A stretch of 64,000 nucleotides of DNA, taken from positions 46,667-110,666 of the forward strand of contig WAEK01000033.1 of assembly GCA_011634665.1 (NCBI GenBank), given 5' to 3'. This DNA is from Mortierella sp. BCC40632 (taxonomy: Eukaryota; Mortierellomycota; Mortierellomycetes; Mortierellales; Mortierellaceae). This document shows, piece after piece, positions 20,201-28,951 of the stretch (the first letter of the stretch is position 1; each line of letters starts with the position of its first letter). The position numbers were made by a program, and so were the translations under genes. Under the pieces are notes generated by a model. The model was not told where the DNA came from and did no database searches. It saw only the letters and a program-made list of their open reading frames with translations.

Positions 20201-20382
20201 TTGTCTATACTAGTTTTAGTAAAAAAGATAGAAGCAATAAGGTTATAAGAATTAGATTTGTGAAATTCTGTTGAAGAGAACACACAAAAAATTTTCCAAG
20301 AATTTTTATTAATATTTTTTAAATTGTTTAAAACCATTGTTAATTGTATATTATATATAAAAAGAGGCAAGCGAATAACCAT
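17260..20382 (-). CDS. rpo: T7-like (single-subunit) RNA polymerase, plasmid-derived, 1040 aa
   Basis: Long unbroken frame on the minus strand with the phage/mitochondrial RNA polymerase signatures: LDATCSGVQHLAALL (motif A, about residue 709), KTPIMTKTYNVSIMGI (motif B, about 782), and LSVHDCFGT (motif C, about 949) preceded by IIPNIIHSLDAAHLINL. Such polymerases transcribe the linear plasmid from its own promoters. The length matches typical plasmid rpo genes (about 900-1100 aa). The first codons (MVIRLPLFI) share the CGCTTGCCTCTTTTTA start consensus seen at the other plasmid ORFs. A 53-bp piece of this gene recurs at 38044-38096. Confidence 0.93.
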   Translation of the reverse strand: MVIRLPLFIYNIQLTMVLNNLKNINKNSWKIFCVFSSTEFHKSNSYNLIASIFFTKTSIDKHNIANSLINYKFNHVFNIDPNFKEHKIEFLNVQGKKFTILNCDLDYLLREGQLFKDTLDTDLISKSVFIFNNLKWKDITKAFLERKIIISGGSSTRRHIISPIHLKLLFVITSFGYEYTDVVTSFNEIDKDICMPKENLLPVINNINKKSLPLNSGNGIISGKHSLILNDNKGSNKKFSTLSLGINYNLSSANNNKFTSLGHEGDDFSFYLDTLKEIVKEVNNDPIKAQKKLEESWINILKEKLLSNSDKNIRSKLPTIFKKSKETLEIASQKGDLKRRFKTLFEDINNPDFLLLTLGYLLSQYNFNKRNNIAMSIGYSILYEIFKKHKLEYESFLSFKIDKGYYNVDLEKDDKNKIGRLGGYFMYLFMSEPTHIFDESFDTDEYTIDSDIDLIINPEYSELIRNEIMLHPKSIPMITKPNPWGENLYGGFLENTYLKESVITGSTYHKHSMKNMDNLYNAINYLNTIKFSINTELLDYLNGENGKSLISLLDAKIIDESDKELCKSEILQRNITLRLAEVYKDIPFYLNTHCDWRSRIYTHSFFISYQGGDLSSAVLQFWDGQILTESGLDYLYIYGANCYGKDGLDKKPFDIRIKWVKDNINTILEMNPQFIASAESPYLFLAFSLALKNLDKDPNAIIKLPVFLDATCSGVQHLAALLSDFNLGSNVNLVPSENIADIYSSLLDPINKNINKFGEDNIEFNNLSQIKLTRKHIKTPIMTKTYNVSIMGIKDQLISNFKKVKIAEKIYRYEAPGKHGNVLLNTPEIFKIANIINDTIFEQFPSLKIIYDYFLEIVRIMIILGIPMVWFTPSGLEITQNYLQSKVHKVSISIRGKKKVMVLRDMINKLDTRKQVNAIIPNIIHSLDAAHLINLINSAIKNDFTPVLSVHDCFGTLPNRMDELSYEVKKEFILLYSNPNFLKSFHMKIIQSIKDNNFIIKEKDNNVYILHNKKLLKLPECPKIGKLELENIINSKYMIC

Positions 20383-20780
20383 TAGGTTATTTAACTATGT
20401 AAATAAACTGGGCACCCTCTTAAAGCTACCAGTTTAAGTTTAAAATAATAGCAGACCCCGGGGGCCTGATCTCCACCGGGGTCGGAGACCGCCGTCCGGC
20501 GGGATCAGATAAATATTTAACAAAAGTTAATATTTAACAAGTTATCTCACCTTAGGGGTACAAACTAACAGAATTGCACTGATCTAAACCAAACACATAT
20601 AGATACTTGGTAAGTATTAAAATTATGAATAGGTTTACTGCTACCAGAGTTTGTTAAAATTGTTTTTCCTCATAACGACGTGTAGTGAAATCTATAAAAG
20701 TAGAAATTAAATAGGGTCAAAAATGTGTGTAGAGTATTAGTAATAATGTGATATTCTGCCCGGGGGGTGTTTTCCATTAC
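20383..20780. repeat. Right terminal region of the invertron, diverged
   Basis: On the minus strand this carries TTTCTACTTTTATAGATTTC and ACTACACG...TTATGAGG like the other ends, followed by upstream sequence of rpo. It contains a GC cluster (GACCCCGGGGG...CGGCGGGATC at 20455-20505) and ends at a CCCGGGGGGTGTT junction (20760-20772). Confidence 0.65.
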
Positions 20781-20806
20781 TCTGTTAAATAGAAAACAAT
20801 TTATTA

Positions 20807-21835
20807 TCAATGATTACTTATAAATTTTAAATAATCTCTAGAGAATTGTTCAAAATTAATTATAAGTTCATACATAAAATAAATAGAAGCTAAACAACTA
20901 ATAAATATAAAAATTATTAAAAAAATAGTATAAAATCTATTAACTGTATCAGAATATTTATAAATAGAATCTATAAAACCTTTTATTTTATCACTTTTAA
21001 TAAAAGGTAAAAATTTATTAACAGTTTTAATATTTAAACCCTTAATTAATACAAGTCTATTAATCAGTGATAAGAGAAAAAATATAAACAGTAATAAAGT
21101 GCAAATATTTAACCCAAGTATTGAATACAATAAATCTTCAACATAATTAGTGTTAGAGAATAAATTTTCATTTACCTCCAAAGGTGAATTAGCATTAAAT
21201 TTATCTAAAGGAGGATTTTCAGTTGGAAAATTATCAACCCCGGCCCGCTCCACACTGCGGGACGGGCCTGGCGAAATTGAACAATCGTCAACTGAAGTTA
21301 ATGAACTATTTAATTTTCCTTTATTTATAGCAGTCGCAGCAACATGAATTAGCCCTCCTACAGCACTGGCAGCTAAAACAGCACCAACTTTTTGTATAGG
21401 AGGCATAGGGCTAGTTTTTAAAACAGTAGAAACAGCAGCAGCAGTTCCACCTACAGTTGCTCCTAACCCTATATTAGATCCAACTGTTGTAAGTGCATCA
21501 CTTAATTTATCAATTCCATTACTTAATTTATCAACACCATCTTTAGTAACATTAATAGTAACATTAGAAGATAATACAGGATCAGAGGTTGAAGTATTTT
21601 CAGCAGCATAAACAGTTGGTAAAGAGAAAAATTTAAAATATAGATATAAATAGATAGACCCGAGCATGGAATATTGGGAATATCTAATAAATTTAACATC
21701 AGAAAATTTAAACCCGTCTAAAATAAAAGTAACAGAAAGAAAGGTAAAAATAATAGAAACAATAGTTAAATAATAAGACAAGAAAAAAGTAAGCATAGAT
21801 TTTTTTTTATTATTAAAAAGAGGCGAGGGAATCAT
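20807..21835 (-). CDS. Plasmid-associated membrane protein of unknown function (342 aa)
   Basis: No family is recognised. Visible parts: an N-terminal hydrophobic stretch (about 14-38), a second (about 50-72) ending ...PTVYA that resembles a signal-type junction, a Thr/Ser/Asn-rich segment, an Ala/Gly-rich central part (IGLGATVGGTAAAVS, VGAVLAASAVGGLI), a polar linker, and two C-terminal membrane segments (LLYSILGLNICTLLLFIFFL and IFLIIFIFISCLASIYFMY). The polar linker includes SPGPSRSVERAG, encoded by an in-frame GC-rich insertion (about 21239-21275, GCGGGACGGGCC core). The gene starts right after a terminal-repeat-like region with the shared start consensus (ATGATTCCCTCGCCTCTTTT), so it looks like a third plasmid gene. 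Confidence 0.7.
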   Translation of the reverse strand: MIPSPLFNNKKKSMLTFFLSYYLTIVSIIFTFLSVTFILDGFKFSDVKFIRYSQYSMLGSIYLYLYFKFFSLPTVYAAENTSTSDPVLSSNVTINVTKDGVDKLSNGIDKLSDALTTVGSNIGLGATVGGTAAAVSTVLKTSPMPPIQKVGAVLAASAVGGLIHVAATAINKGKLNSSLTSVDDCSISPGPSRSVERAGVDNFPTENPPLDKFNANSPLEVNENLFSNTNYVEDLLYSILGLNICTLLLFIFFLLSLINRLVLIKGLNIKTVNKFLPFIKSDKIKGFIDSIYKYSDTVNRFYTIFLIIFIFISCLASIYFMYELIINFEQFSRDYLKFISNH

Positions 21836-22125
21836 AATACAAGTGGGAATTACACCAAATAATATATAACGGGTAGTAAGATTTGTAATATTGGGTTAAA
21901 TCATATAAACCCTCTTAAAATATATGATAAAACTTAATATAATGAGTATCATAAGACAGAAACTAATAAATATAATAAAATATTTTTCCTTCATAAGGGC
22001 GTGTAGTGAAATCTATAAAAGTAGAAATTAAAATAAAAAAAAGTGTGATAATAATTAAGTGATAAGTTGATATACACCCCTATCCCCCCTATTAAACATT
22101 CCTCTTAACTTAGGGTGGGAGTGGT
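21836..22125. repeat. Terminal-repeat copy upstream of the membrane-protein ORF
   Basis: Minus strand: ATGTTTAATAGGGGGGATAG, TTATCACTTAATTATTATCA, TTTCTACTTTTATAGATTTC, ACTACACGCCCTTATG and TTTAAGAGGGTTTATATGAT, in the same order as at 13800-14010. A second, internal right end of a plasmid. Confidence 0.75.
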
Positions 22126-22212
22126 AGCCGTTAAGAGGAATCAAACCTCTATCCAATAATTAACAGGGCCCGTAAGGCTTACTTACTTTATCATTAAGCG
22201 TAGATAACAGCG
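22126..22212 (-). pseudogene. tRNA-Asn copy with 12-bp GC insertion
   Basis: Same sequence as tRNA-Asn at 22628-22699 (GCCGTTAAGAGGAATCAAAC... on the plus strand), but with about 12 extra bases (GGCCCGTAAGGC) after AACAG and a few changes near GTAGATAACAGC. It abuts the terminal repeat at 21836-22125. Confidence 0.7.
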
Positions 22213-22351
22213 AGTAGGATATATCGGCGATTAAACAGTTAATTAAGAAAATAAATAAACATATCAAAACTTAGACACACTAAAATATACTTTAGAAATA
22301 TTATAATATGATATCATGATATCCATCTTAATAAATAAACGAGTAAAGATT

Positions 22352-22615
22352 TTATTGCTCTTCACAACCTCCAATAATTAAATAATATATAATATTAGCC
22401 ATACAAGTTTGTTTAGGGAGGTCTATAAAGCCGTTAAGAGGAATATTAACTAAAGAAAACCAATAATTCTCAATATTATTATTTCCCTCATAAGGGGTTG
22501 TAGAGTTTTTAGTCTGAAGAAAAAAAAAATAAAATAAAAAAAAGTGTGATAATAAATAAGTGATAAGTAGATTTATACCCCTATCCCCCCTATTAAACAT
22601 TCCTCTTAACTTAGA
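22352..22615. repeat. Outer right terminal repeat
   Basis: Inverted match to 13800-13945: TAATAGGGGGGATAGGGG, TATCACTTATTTATTATCAC, CTTCAGACTAAAAACTCTAC and CCCCTTATGAGGGAAATAAT. It is immediately followed by tRNA-Asn. An apparent 82-codon frame here is just terminal-repeat sequence that is also open at 13760. Confidence 0.8.
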
Positions 22616-22627
22616 GGTGGGAGTGGT

Positions 22628-22699
22628 AGCCGTTAAGAGGAATCAAACCTCTATCCAATAATTAACAGTTACTTGCTTTAATCATTAAGCTATAACAGC
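22628..22699 (-). tRNA. trnN: tRNA-Asn(GUU)
   Basis: Minus strand. Acceptor GCTGTTA/TAACGGC, D arm GCTT/AAGC, anticodon stem AGTAA/TTATT around CTGTTAA (anticodon GTT), and T arm AGAGG-TTTGATT-CCTCT. Discriminator T. This is the intact one of three copies, all next to plasmid ends. Confidence 0.8.
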
Positions 22700-23388
22700 G
22701 ATTATTATATGTATAATATTAATACACCTCCTAAAATTAATCCTATTTAGAAATAAAAAAATTAAAACCTTATTTTCAAGTTTTATATTAATCTTTAGGA
22801 AAAAGGGGGGGGGGGAGGGGAGGGTGTTCAAGCTTATTAGGGTCATTGGGCTTTAAGAAAATACTAATTTTTCTCTTCTCCCAGATTTCTTAAATCAACA
22901 AATGATCAATTTTCTGCGACTATTTTTTGATTTAGGATCATACAATTAATAAAATTTATTATGATGGTTTACGAAGGTATAAATTTATAATTCTTATTTA
23001 TCATTATCTGAATTACTGTTTGCAGAAAGTAAAAAATCTTTATTATTAGATATATACCAATTATTATTTAACAATTTTCCATTTTAATAAAATATTTCAT
23101 TTATTTCCTGCTGATTGCCCTATTTTCTAGAGAAGATTTTTACATATATTAAAAAGGTACTTCAAATTTTAAAGGGGTTTCCAGTATACAGCAAAATTAA
23201 ATGAGCACATAAGAGAAATTTTATAGTTCATAAATTAAGAATTAGTGTATTTAACTCTACTTTTTTTTGTCTAATAAGAATAAATATAAGAATGGAGAGA
23301 GGGGGGGTGTTATAATACCTCGCAGAAGTGAGACTATAACAAAAAATTGTCGCATAGAGCAAACTCATAATAGTAATTACCCCTACTA
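22700..23388. other. Intergenic
   Basis: No gene is recognised. There is a long G tract ending GGGAGGGTGTTCAAG at 22807-22834 and GGGGGGGTGTT at 23302-23312, both in the orientation found upstream (plus coordinates) of minus-strand GIY-YIG genes. A stem TAATAGTAATTAC-CCC-TACTATTA lies at 23372-23393. Confidence 0.5.
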
Positions 23389-24276
23389 TTATGATTCAGA
23401 AACTGAGCTTGACGATAAAATCCATTGTTTCTTATATAATTTCTTCTTATCTAAATAATTAGAGATTGAACGTGTAGAACAACCAAAGAAATTAGCAGCA
23501 TCTTTACAAGTATTAAAAGATTTACACAGTATTAAATCTTTCGTCTCTGAGTCTAAGGAATAAAGAAATACTTTTTTAGTAGCATGAAGATTATCTACCT
23601 TAGCAGCACTCATTTTAACTTTAACCTCAAGAGAAACTATACGACCTTGCATTTTAGCTTTTGTCTCAGCAGAATGTTTTTTACCTAACATCCCACGAGG
23701 ATGGTTTTCACCTGATCTGTCAATGGTTTTCTGGATTTTACTCATTTTAGCTTTAGCTTCTTCTGAATGGGTACGACCTTTCATTCTAGCTATAACTTCT
23801 TCTGAATGTTTAAAGCCTAGGATAGAACCTGCTTCCTTAAGTATATTATAAGTATTAGGGTCTTCAACCGAAAAGAGGACATCAAGATGAAACTGCTCAC
23901 GTGAAAGTATTAATTTTTTTGTTTCATCTTTTGACAAATGAGAAATATCAATGAGCTCAAGAATCGTTAGACTAAATACTGAATAACCATGATGTAGAAG
24001 AGCATTACAAATATACCTAGTTTTAAATCTATTCAAATATCCTAATGAATAATAATTAGATAATCGTTTAGATAAATTAACTGCTGAACCTACGTATCTT
24101 TTACCTGATGAGTTATGAGTCCACATATAAATTCCTGCTTTACCTTTGAGGTAAGATAGAATCTTATATTTTTCTATATCTGCATTAGGATAAATCATAA
24201 TAGGAACAAAGCATGTTAATAAAACTAAAGGTTCTTCTATAAAAGAAAAACCACCCTCTTCTTCATATGCAAGCAC
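23389..24276 (-). CDS. GIY-YIG homing endonuclease, intact (295 aa)
   Basis: The N-terminus (MLAYEEEGGFSFIEE) is shared with an endonuclease-free copy of the flanking sequence at 1615-1660, then comes the family linker (IMIYPNADIEKYKIL) and the catalytic domain: KAGIYMWTHNSSGKRYVGSA, LILSREQFHLD, EAGSILGFKHSEE. NUMOD3 repeats (RMKGRTHSEEAKAKMSK, GMLGKKHSAETKAKM) and a tail KLYKKQWILSSS follow. GIY, YVG and the REQ glutamate are present, so it is probably active. The true start may lie further upstream in the duplicated block, where the frame stays open over LKILLICLLCV. Confidence 0.88.
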   Translation of the reverse strand: MLAYEEEGGFSFIEEPLVLLTCFVPIMIYPNADIEKYKILSYLKGKAGIYMWTHNSSGKRYVGSAVNLSKRLSNYYSLGYLNRFKTRYICNALLHHGYSVFSLTILELIDISHLSKDETKKLILSREQFHLDVLFSVEDPNTYNILKEAGSILGFKHSEEVIARMKGRTHSEEAKAKMSKIQKTIDRSGENHPRGMLGKKHSAETKAKMQGRIVSLEVKVKMSAAKVDNLHATKKVFLYSLDSETKDLILCKSFNTCKDAANFFGCSTRSISNYLDKKKLYKKQWILSSSSVSES

Positions 24277-24470
24277 ACAAAGAAGGCAAATGAGAAGGAT
24301 TTTTAAAAATATATCAAAATTTAATTGATAAAAAGTTAGTTGATTTAACCGTCCATATAATTGAACTCTATAATTGAAAAATACGCGCAGCCGGATGAAA
24401 TATATAAACAGCTAATCGTCCCGAAGGAAAGATTGTTGATAAATAAAGAGAAGCTAATGGTATCATAACT
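24232..24470 (-). repeat. Inverted partner of 1423-1660, interrupted by a GIY-YIG gene
   Basis: Minus-strand sequence is nearly identical to 1423-1660, including the CCGGCTGCGC mini-insertion and ACCATTAGCTTCTC. The match ends at codons FIEE, where the GIY-YIG coding sequence starts. Confidence 0.8.
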
Positions 24471-24999
24471 ACTAAATAATAAGTTCTAATATTAATATTT
24501 TTGTTTTTGAAAAAAGTAGATTTAAACTCATATTAACTAATATTCAAATTATAAATAATAATAATTAGTTTAATCCCCTAATTTTAACTATTTTATATAT
24601 TATATATTCAATAAATCTAGTAAAAATTAAAAGTCACTTTTTTTAGCAGTTTAAGGGCTTTTCTAAAGAATGGTCAAGAGTTTATCTTTACCTTCCTTTT
24701 ATAATAATTTGGCCCCTCTGAAGATTTATAAATTTATAATAATTTTATCTATTAATTTATCATTAATTAAAAGTTTTGTAGATTAGCTCTTTGGAGGTCA
24801 TAGGTTCTCCCACTGAAATAGTCTTTTCGGAGGAGCCCCCCCCTAATTTAGGAGCTTTTTTTTGATTTTATAAGATCAGTGTCAGCTTTTGAACACTTTA
24901 TAAAAGCAAAGGTTCAGCTTTTTAATAAGTAGATATATTTAGTTATAGATTACTATAAAGAAGAAAAGGTCAATAAATAATGTATATAAAAATAATAGT
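24471..24999. other. Region upstream of rnl
   Basis: No gene is recognised. It contains GGAGGAGCCCCCCCC near 24830. The rnl promoter and processing site must lie in this region or just after, but I cannot place them. Confidence 0.4.
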
Positions 25000-27771
25000 A
25001 TTGATATGTAAAATAATTTTCAAGATAATAAAGAGATTAATTGAGGATGACTAGCCAATGATTATAAAGGAGGTATAAATACCAAATATCCTAGCTAATA
25101 ATTTCAAGCTTAGCTAAATCTAGGATTATCCTATGGGAAACCAAAAATTTAAAAATAAATAAACAACCTTATGAACTGAAACATCTAAGTAATAAGAGGA
25201 AAAAAAATCAACTGAGATTCTGCTAGTAGTGGTGAGCGAAAACAGATAAGCCTGCCGGCATTAAGCTGGCTATAATATATAATTTTATTATGAATAATTA
25301 ATTTCTTCCCTGATATCGTATAGGTATTTTGGGTTTAATGAAATTTCTGGAAGTGAGATATACCAAAGAGGGTGATAGTCCCGTAATAATTAAATTATAA
25401 TTTGTTCTTTCTGTCGTCAACGATAATTAGAACAAATAATAATGTTTCATTTCCTAAAGAGATAAAACATTATTTAAATAAAAAAAGTAAGATGGAAGAT
25501 AATCTGTCTGAATTAGGGGAACCATCCTCTAAGGCTAAATATGAATCATTGAGCGATAGTGAATAGTACCGTGAGGGAAACGTTGAAAAGTAAGTAGATA
25601 ACTGGTGAAATAGATCCTGAATCAATAATCTTATAAGCAGTCGGAGTATGAAACGAATAAAATAGTATGACGACGTACCTTTTGCATCATGGGTCAGCGA
25701 GTTTATAGGTAGTGCAAGTAAAAAATTAAAGTTATCTTTTTATAAAGGTAGAATTATTTTAATAATACTTAGTGAAAGCGATCATAGATTATTTGATTTG
25801 GTTTAGGCTAATTTTTTATAATTTATGAGGAAAGTACTATATATAAGACCCGAAACCAGGTGATCTTACCATGGCCAGGTGTAAGACCGAACCAACTACT
25901 GTTGCAATAGTACTGGATGAGCTATGGTAGGGAGTGAAAGGCTATTCTTACCTGTAAATAGCTGGTATTCTGCGAAACCTATTTAGGTAGGATCTATATT
26001 TGAATTATAGCAAGTAGTGCTCTGCTTTTAGCAATCTATTTGTTATTATAACAAATGGGATTGTATTGTAAAATACAATTTATATTTAATGGGGGGATTA
26101 TTATGATTCTATCCACTGAAGGCAATCAAACCAATGGTTATAAATTCAAGATATAGGGTCAGACTATGGGTGCTAAGGCCGATAGTCGAATGGGGAAGAG
26201 CCCAGAATAGTAACTAAGGTCCCTAAATAAATACTAAGTGAATATAAGGTAGTGTCGTATAGAAAACATCCATTATGTAGGCTTGGAGGCAGCAATCATT
26301 TAGAGAAAGCGTAAATGCTCAATGGTCTTTTTTTAATATATGATGCACCAATAATTTAACGGGTCTAAAGTATTTTACCGATGTTCTATCTGCAAAATAA
26401 TATTAATAATATGCCTCTCTGATTAACAGAATAGGTGGTTTTTAGTGAACCATTATAAAAATTTGCTGGGTAGCAGAACATACTATAAATGGAATGAAGG
26501 GTATTTTTTAATTACCTTGACATAATAGTAGGGATTATGCTGACATGAGTAACGCAAAAGCATTAAAATATGCTTCACCGAATGCCTAAGGGTTCCATAG
26601 AAAAATTAAATTGCTATGGGTTAAACGGTCTCTAAGAATATAAGCGAAAGCTTTGATTGATGAGGAATTTATTATAAATATATTTAATAGAAAATAAATT
26701 TATAAAATTGATTTATTTTTTTTATTTATACAGGAAAAAATAATATATAATATACCGTACTCTAAACCGACACTGGTAGGCAGGTAGAATATACTAAGGT
26801 GTTGAGAGAACTCTCCTGAAGGAACTAGGCAAAATAACTCTGTAATTTCGAAAGAAAGAGTGGCTATTGAATTATTATTAAACTGAAAGGTGAAATAATA
26901 ATTTGATGGCTGGCACATAAATGTGAGGTACGACTGTTTACTAAAAACACAGCACTTTGCTAACATAACAATGGATGTATAAAGTGTGATACCTGCTCAA
27001 TGCCAAACGTATAAAATTTTTGGTTTCACGATCAAAAATCAAACATTGGTCAATAGCGGCTGTAACTATGACAGTCCTAAGGTAGCGAAATACCTAGTCG
27101 GATAATTGCCGACGTGCATGAATGGTTTAACGATACTTCAACTGTCTCCAGGAGAGACTCAGTGAAATTGAACTAACCGTGATGATGCGGTTTACCTACA
27201 GCTAGACACGAAGACCCTATGAAGCTTTACTGTAGTTAATTATTGTTAATTTTTTATTAAGATACAGCAATAAGGTAGTTGATTAAACAAAATTGAGAGC
27301 CCTTAACTTAATATTAAATTAACTAAGATAATATTCAATCTTTATATTACTTCTTCCTTGTATCTTTTAGGTCAAGATTGAAATATATAAAATTATTGAA
27401 TATTCTTCCTTGGTTTTACCAAGGACCTGGAAAATTTTATAAAATAATTATTTTATAAAGGTTCCCCAAAGGGAAAATGATTAATTGGCAGTTTACCTGG
27501 GGCGGGATTCTCATAAATAGTATCTGAGAAGTACACAAGGTTTGTTTAAATTGGATGGAAACCAATGGGTTTATGATAACCTAATTAAGCGTAATGGTAT
27601 AAACAAGCTTAACTGTAAGACAAAAAAGTCAAACAGACGCGTAAGCGGGTCATAGTGATCTGATAGTTTCATTATGGAATGGCTATCACACAACTGATAA
27701 AAGTTACTCTAGGGATAACAGGCTAGTCACTGACGAGAGTCCATATTGACTCAGTGGTCCGGCACCTCGAT

Positions 27772-28951
27772 AAAAAAGATGTCGAGTATAAATCGGGTGA
27801 ATTGTCAAGAAAAGATTAGTAAATTTAAACCCTTTACTAACCCAACTTGCAGCGAAGTGCACTTCAGCATAATATTGTAAAATATTTAGAAGTGTAAACG
27901 TTCAACGACTAGGAAGTGAGTTATGCTAACAATAATCTTCCCACGAGCGCCCGACAATATTTATAATAATAACAAAAGCACAATCATAGATTTAATAAGA
28001 AGCCGAAAAAATAAGAGGCCGAAAGTGAAATAACCGATTTATAACATATAACAAGAATTGATTAAAAGATAGTTTAATACAAATCATGTTTTAATTAACA
28101 TGATCTCATACATTGTTAGATGAAATTTACATACACTTTATTCAATCGCGTTAAGGATGGCTATGCTTTAAATTCTAAGTATTGGCAAGATTATAAACGA
28201 TCTTTGCCAAATTTACCTACGAATTTATATGAGATAGCAGTTGGATCATTATTGGGAGATGCATGTTTATATAGAGTTAGTAAAGATGCTAAGATTAAAT
28301 TTGAGCAAGGTCATATGCATAAGGAATATTTATTTTCTTTATTTAATTTATTTAAAGTATATACTTTTCAAGAAGAGCCTTATACTCGATTAGAAATTCA
28401 CGGTTCTAAAAAAGGTCAGGTTAAAAGTTATTCGTTTAGAACTTTTACTCATACAACTTTTAATGATCTTTGGGATTTATTAATGGTTGATGGTAGAAAA
28501 TCTATAAGACCAGGCTTAATTACAAACCATTTAACTGGTTTAGGTTTAGCATACTGGATTATGGATGATGGTTCTTTACAGAATGACAAGAAAAGTATGA
28601 TAATTCATACTCAATCTTATACTAAAGCTGAAGTTGAGTTATTAAGTTCTGAGCTTAATATGAAATTCAGTTTATCTTCTAGAGTTATACCTCATAAACA
28701 GGTATACCATGTTATATTTATTCCTAGTAAGGATGCTAATACTTTATATAATCTTATATCTCCTTTTGTTCATCAATCTATGTGCTATAAATTACCGGTT
28801 ATTAAATAATTTTATTTAATACACCCCCCATATTTATTGGGTCCTTTTGTTATTTAGGTAAAATAAATTATAAAAATTGAAGACATAGTCTGAACAGATA
28901 GGCAACTATCTGAAGTATGGAATAAACATCTATACGATAACAATATTTTTG
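27772..28951 (+). other. Group I intron in rnl (after E. coli U2504)
   Basis: The exons join as ...GGCACCTCGAT|GTCGACTCATC.... P1 pairs exon CTCGAT with intron GTCGAG, giving the required U-G at the 5' splice site, and the intron ends in G. Core segments: CTTGCAGCGAAGTGC and ACGTTCAACGACTAGG (27845-27915) and AAGACATAGTCTGAAC (28880). The insertion is inside the peptidyl-transferase loop, right after A2503-U2504. It hosts a LAGLIDADG gene. Confidence 0.88.
28120..28809 (+). CDS. LAGLIDADG homing endonuclease in the rnl intron (229 aa)
   Basis: Intact frame with two motifs, AVGSLLGDACLY (about residues 46-57) and GLGLAYWIMDDGSL (about 144-157), both with acidic active-site residues. The C-terminus HQSMCYKLP is the counterpart of ESMMYKLA in the other LAGLIDADG_2-like genes here. 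It would cut intronless rnl at the target flanking U2504 and so spread the intron; it may also help splicing. The ATG is 8 bp after CATTGTTAG within the intron loop. The sequence following the stop includes ACACCCCCC. Confidence 0.9.
   Translation: MKFTYTLFNRVKDGYALNSKYWQDYKRSLPNLPTNLYEIAVGSLLGDACLYRVSKDAKIKFEQGHMHKEYLFSLFNLFKVYTFQEEPYTRLEIHGSKKGQVKSYSFRTFTHTTFNDLWDLLMVDGRKSIRPGLITNHLTGLGLAYWIMDDGSLQNDKKSMIIHTQSYTKAEVELLSSELNMKFSLSSRVIPHKQVYHVIFIPSKDANTLYNLISPFVHQSMCYKLPVIK

Noticed and set aside
17260..20382. Plus-strand open frames at 18158-18457 and 19721-20047
   Set aside because: They are antisense shadows of the rpo gene, with no recognisable protein features.
26700..26966. 88-codon open frame on the minus strand
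   Set aside because: It lies entirely in conserved rnl sequence; a shadow of the rRNA.
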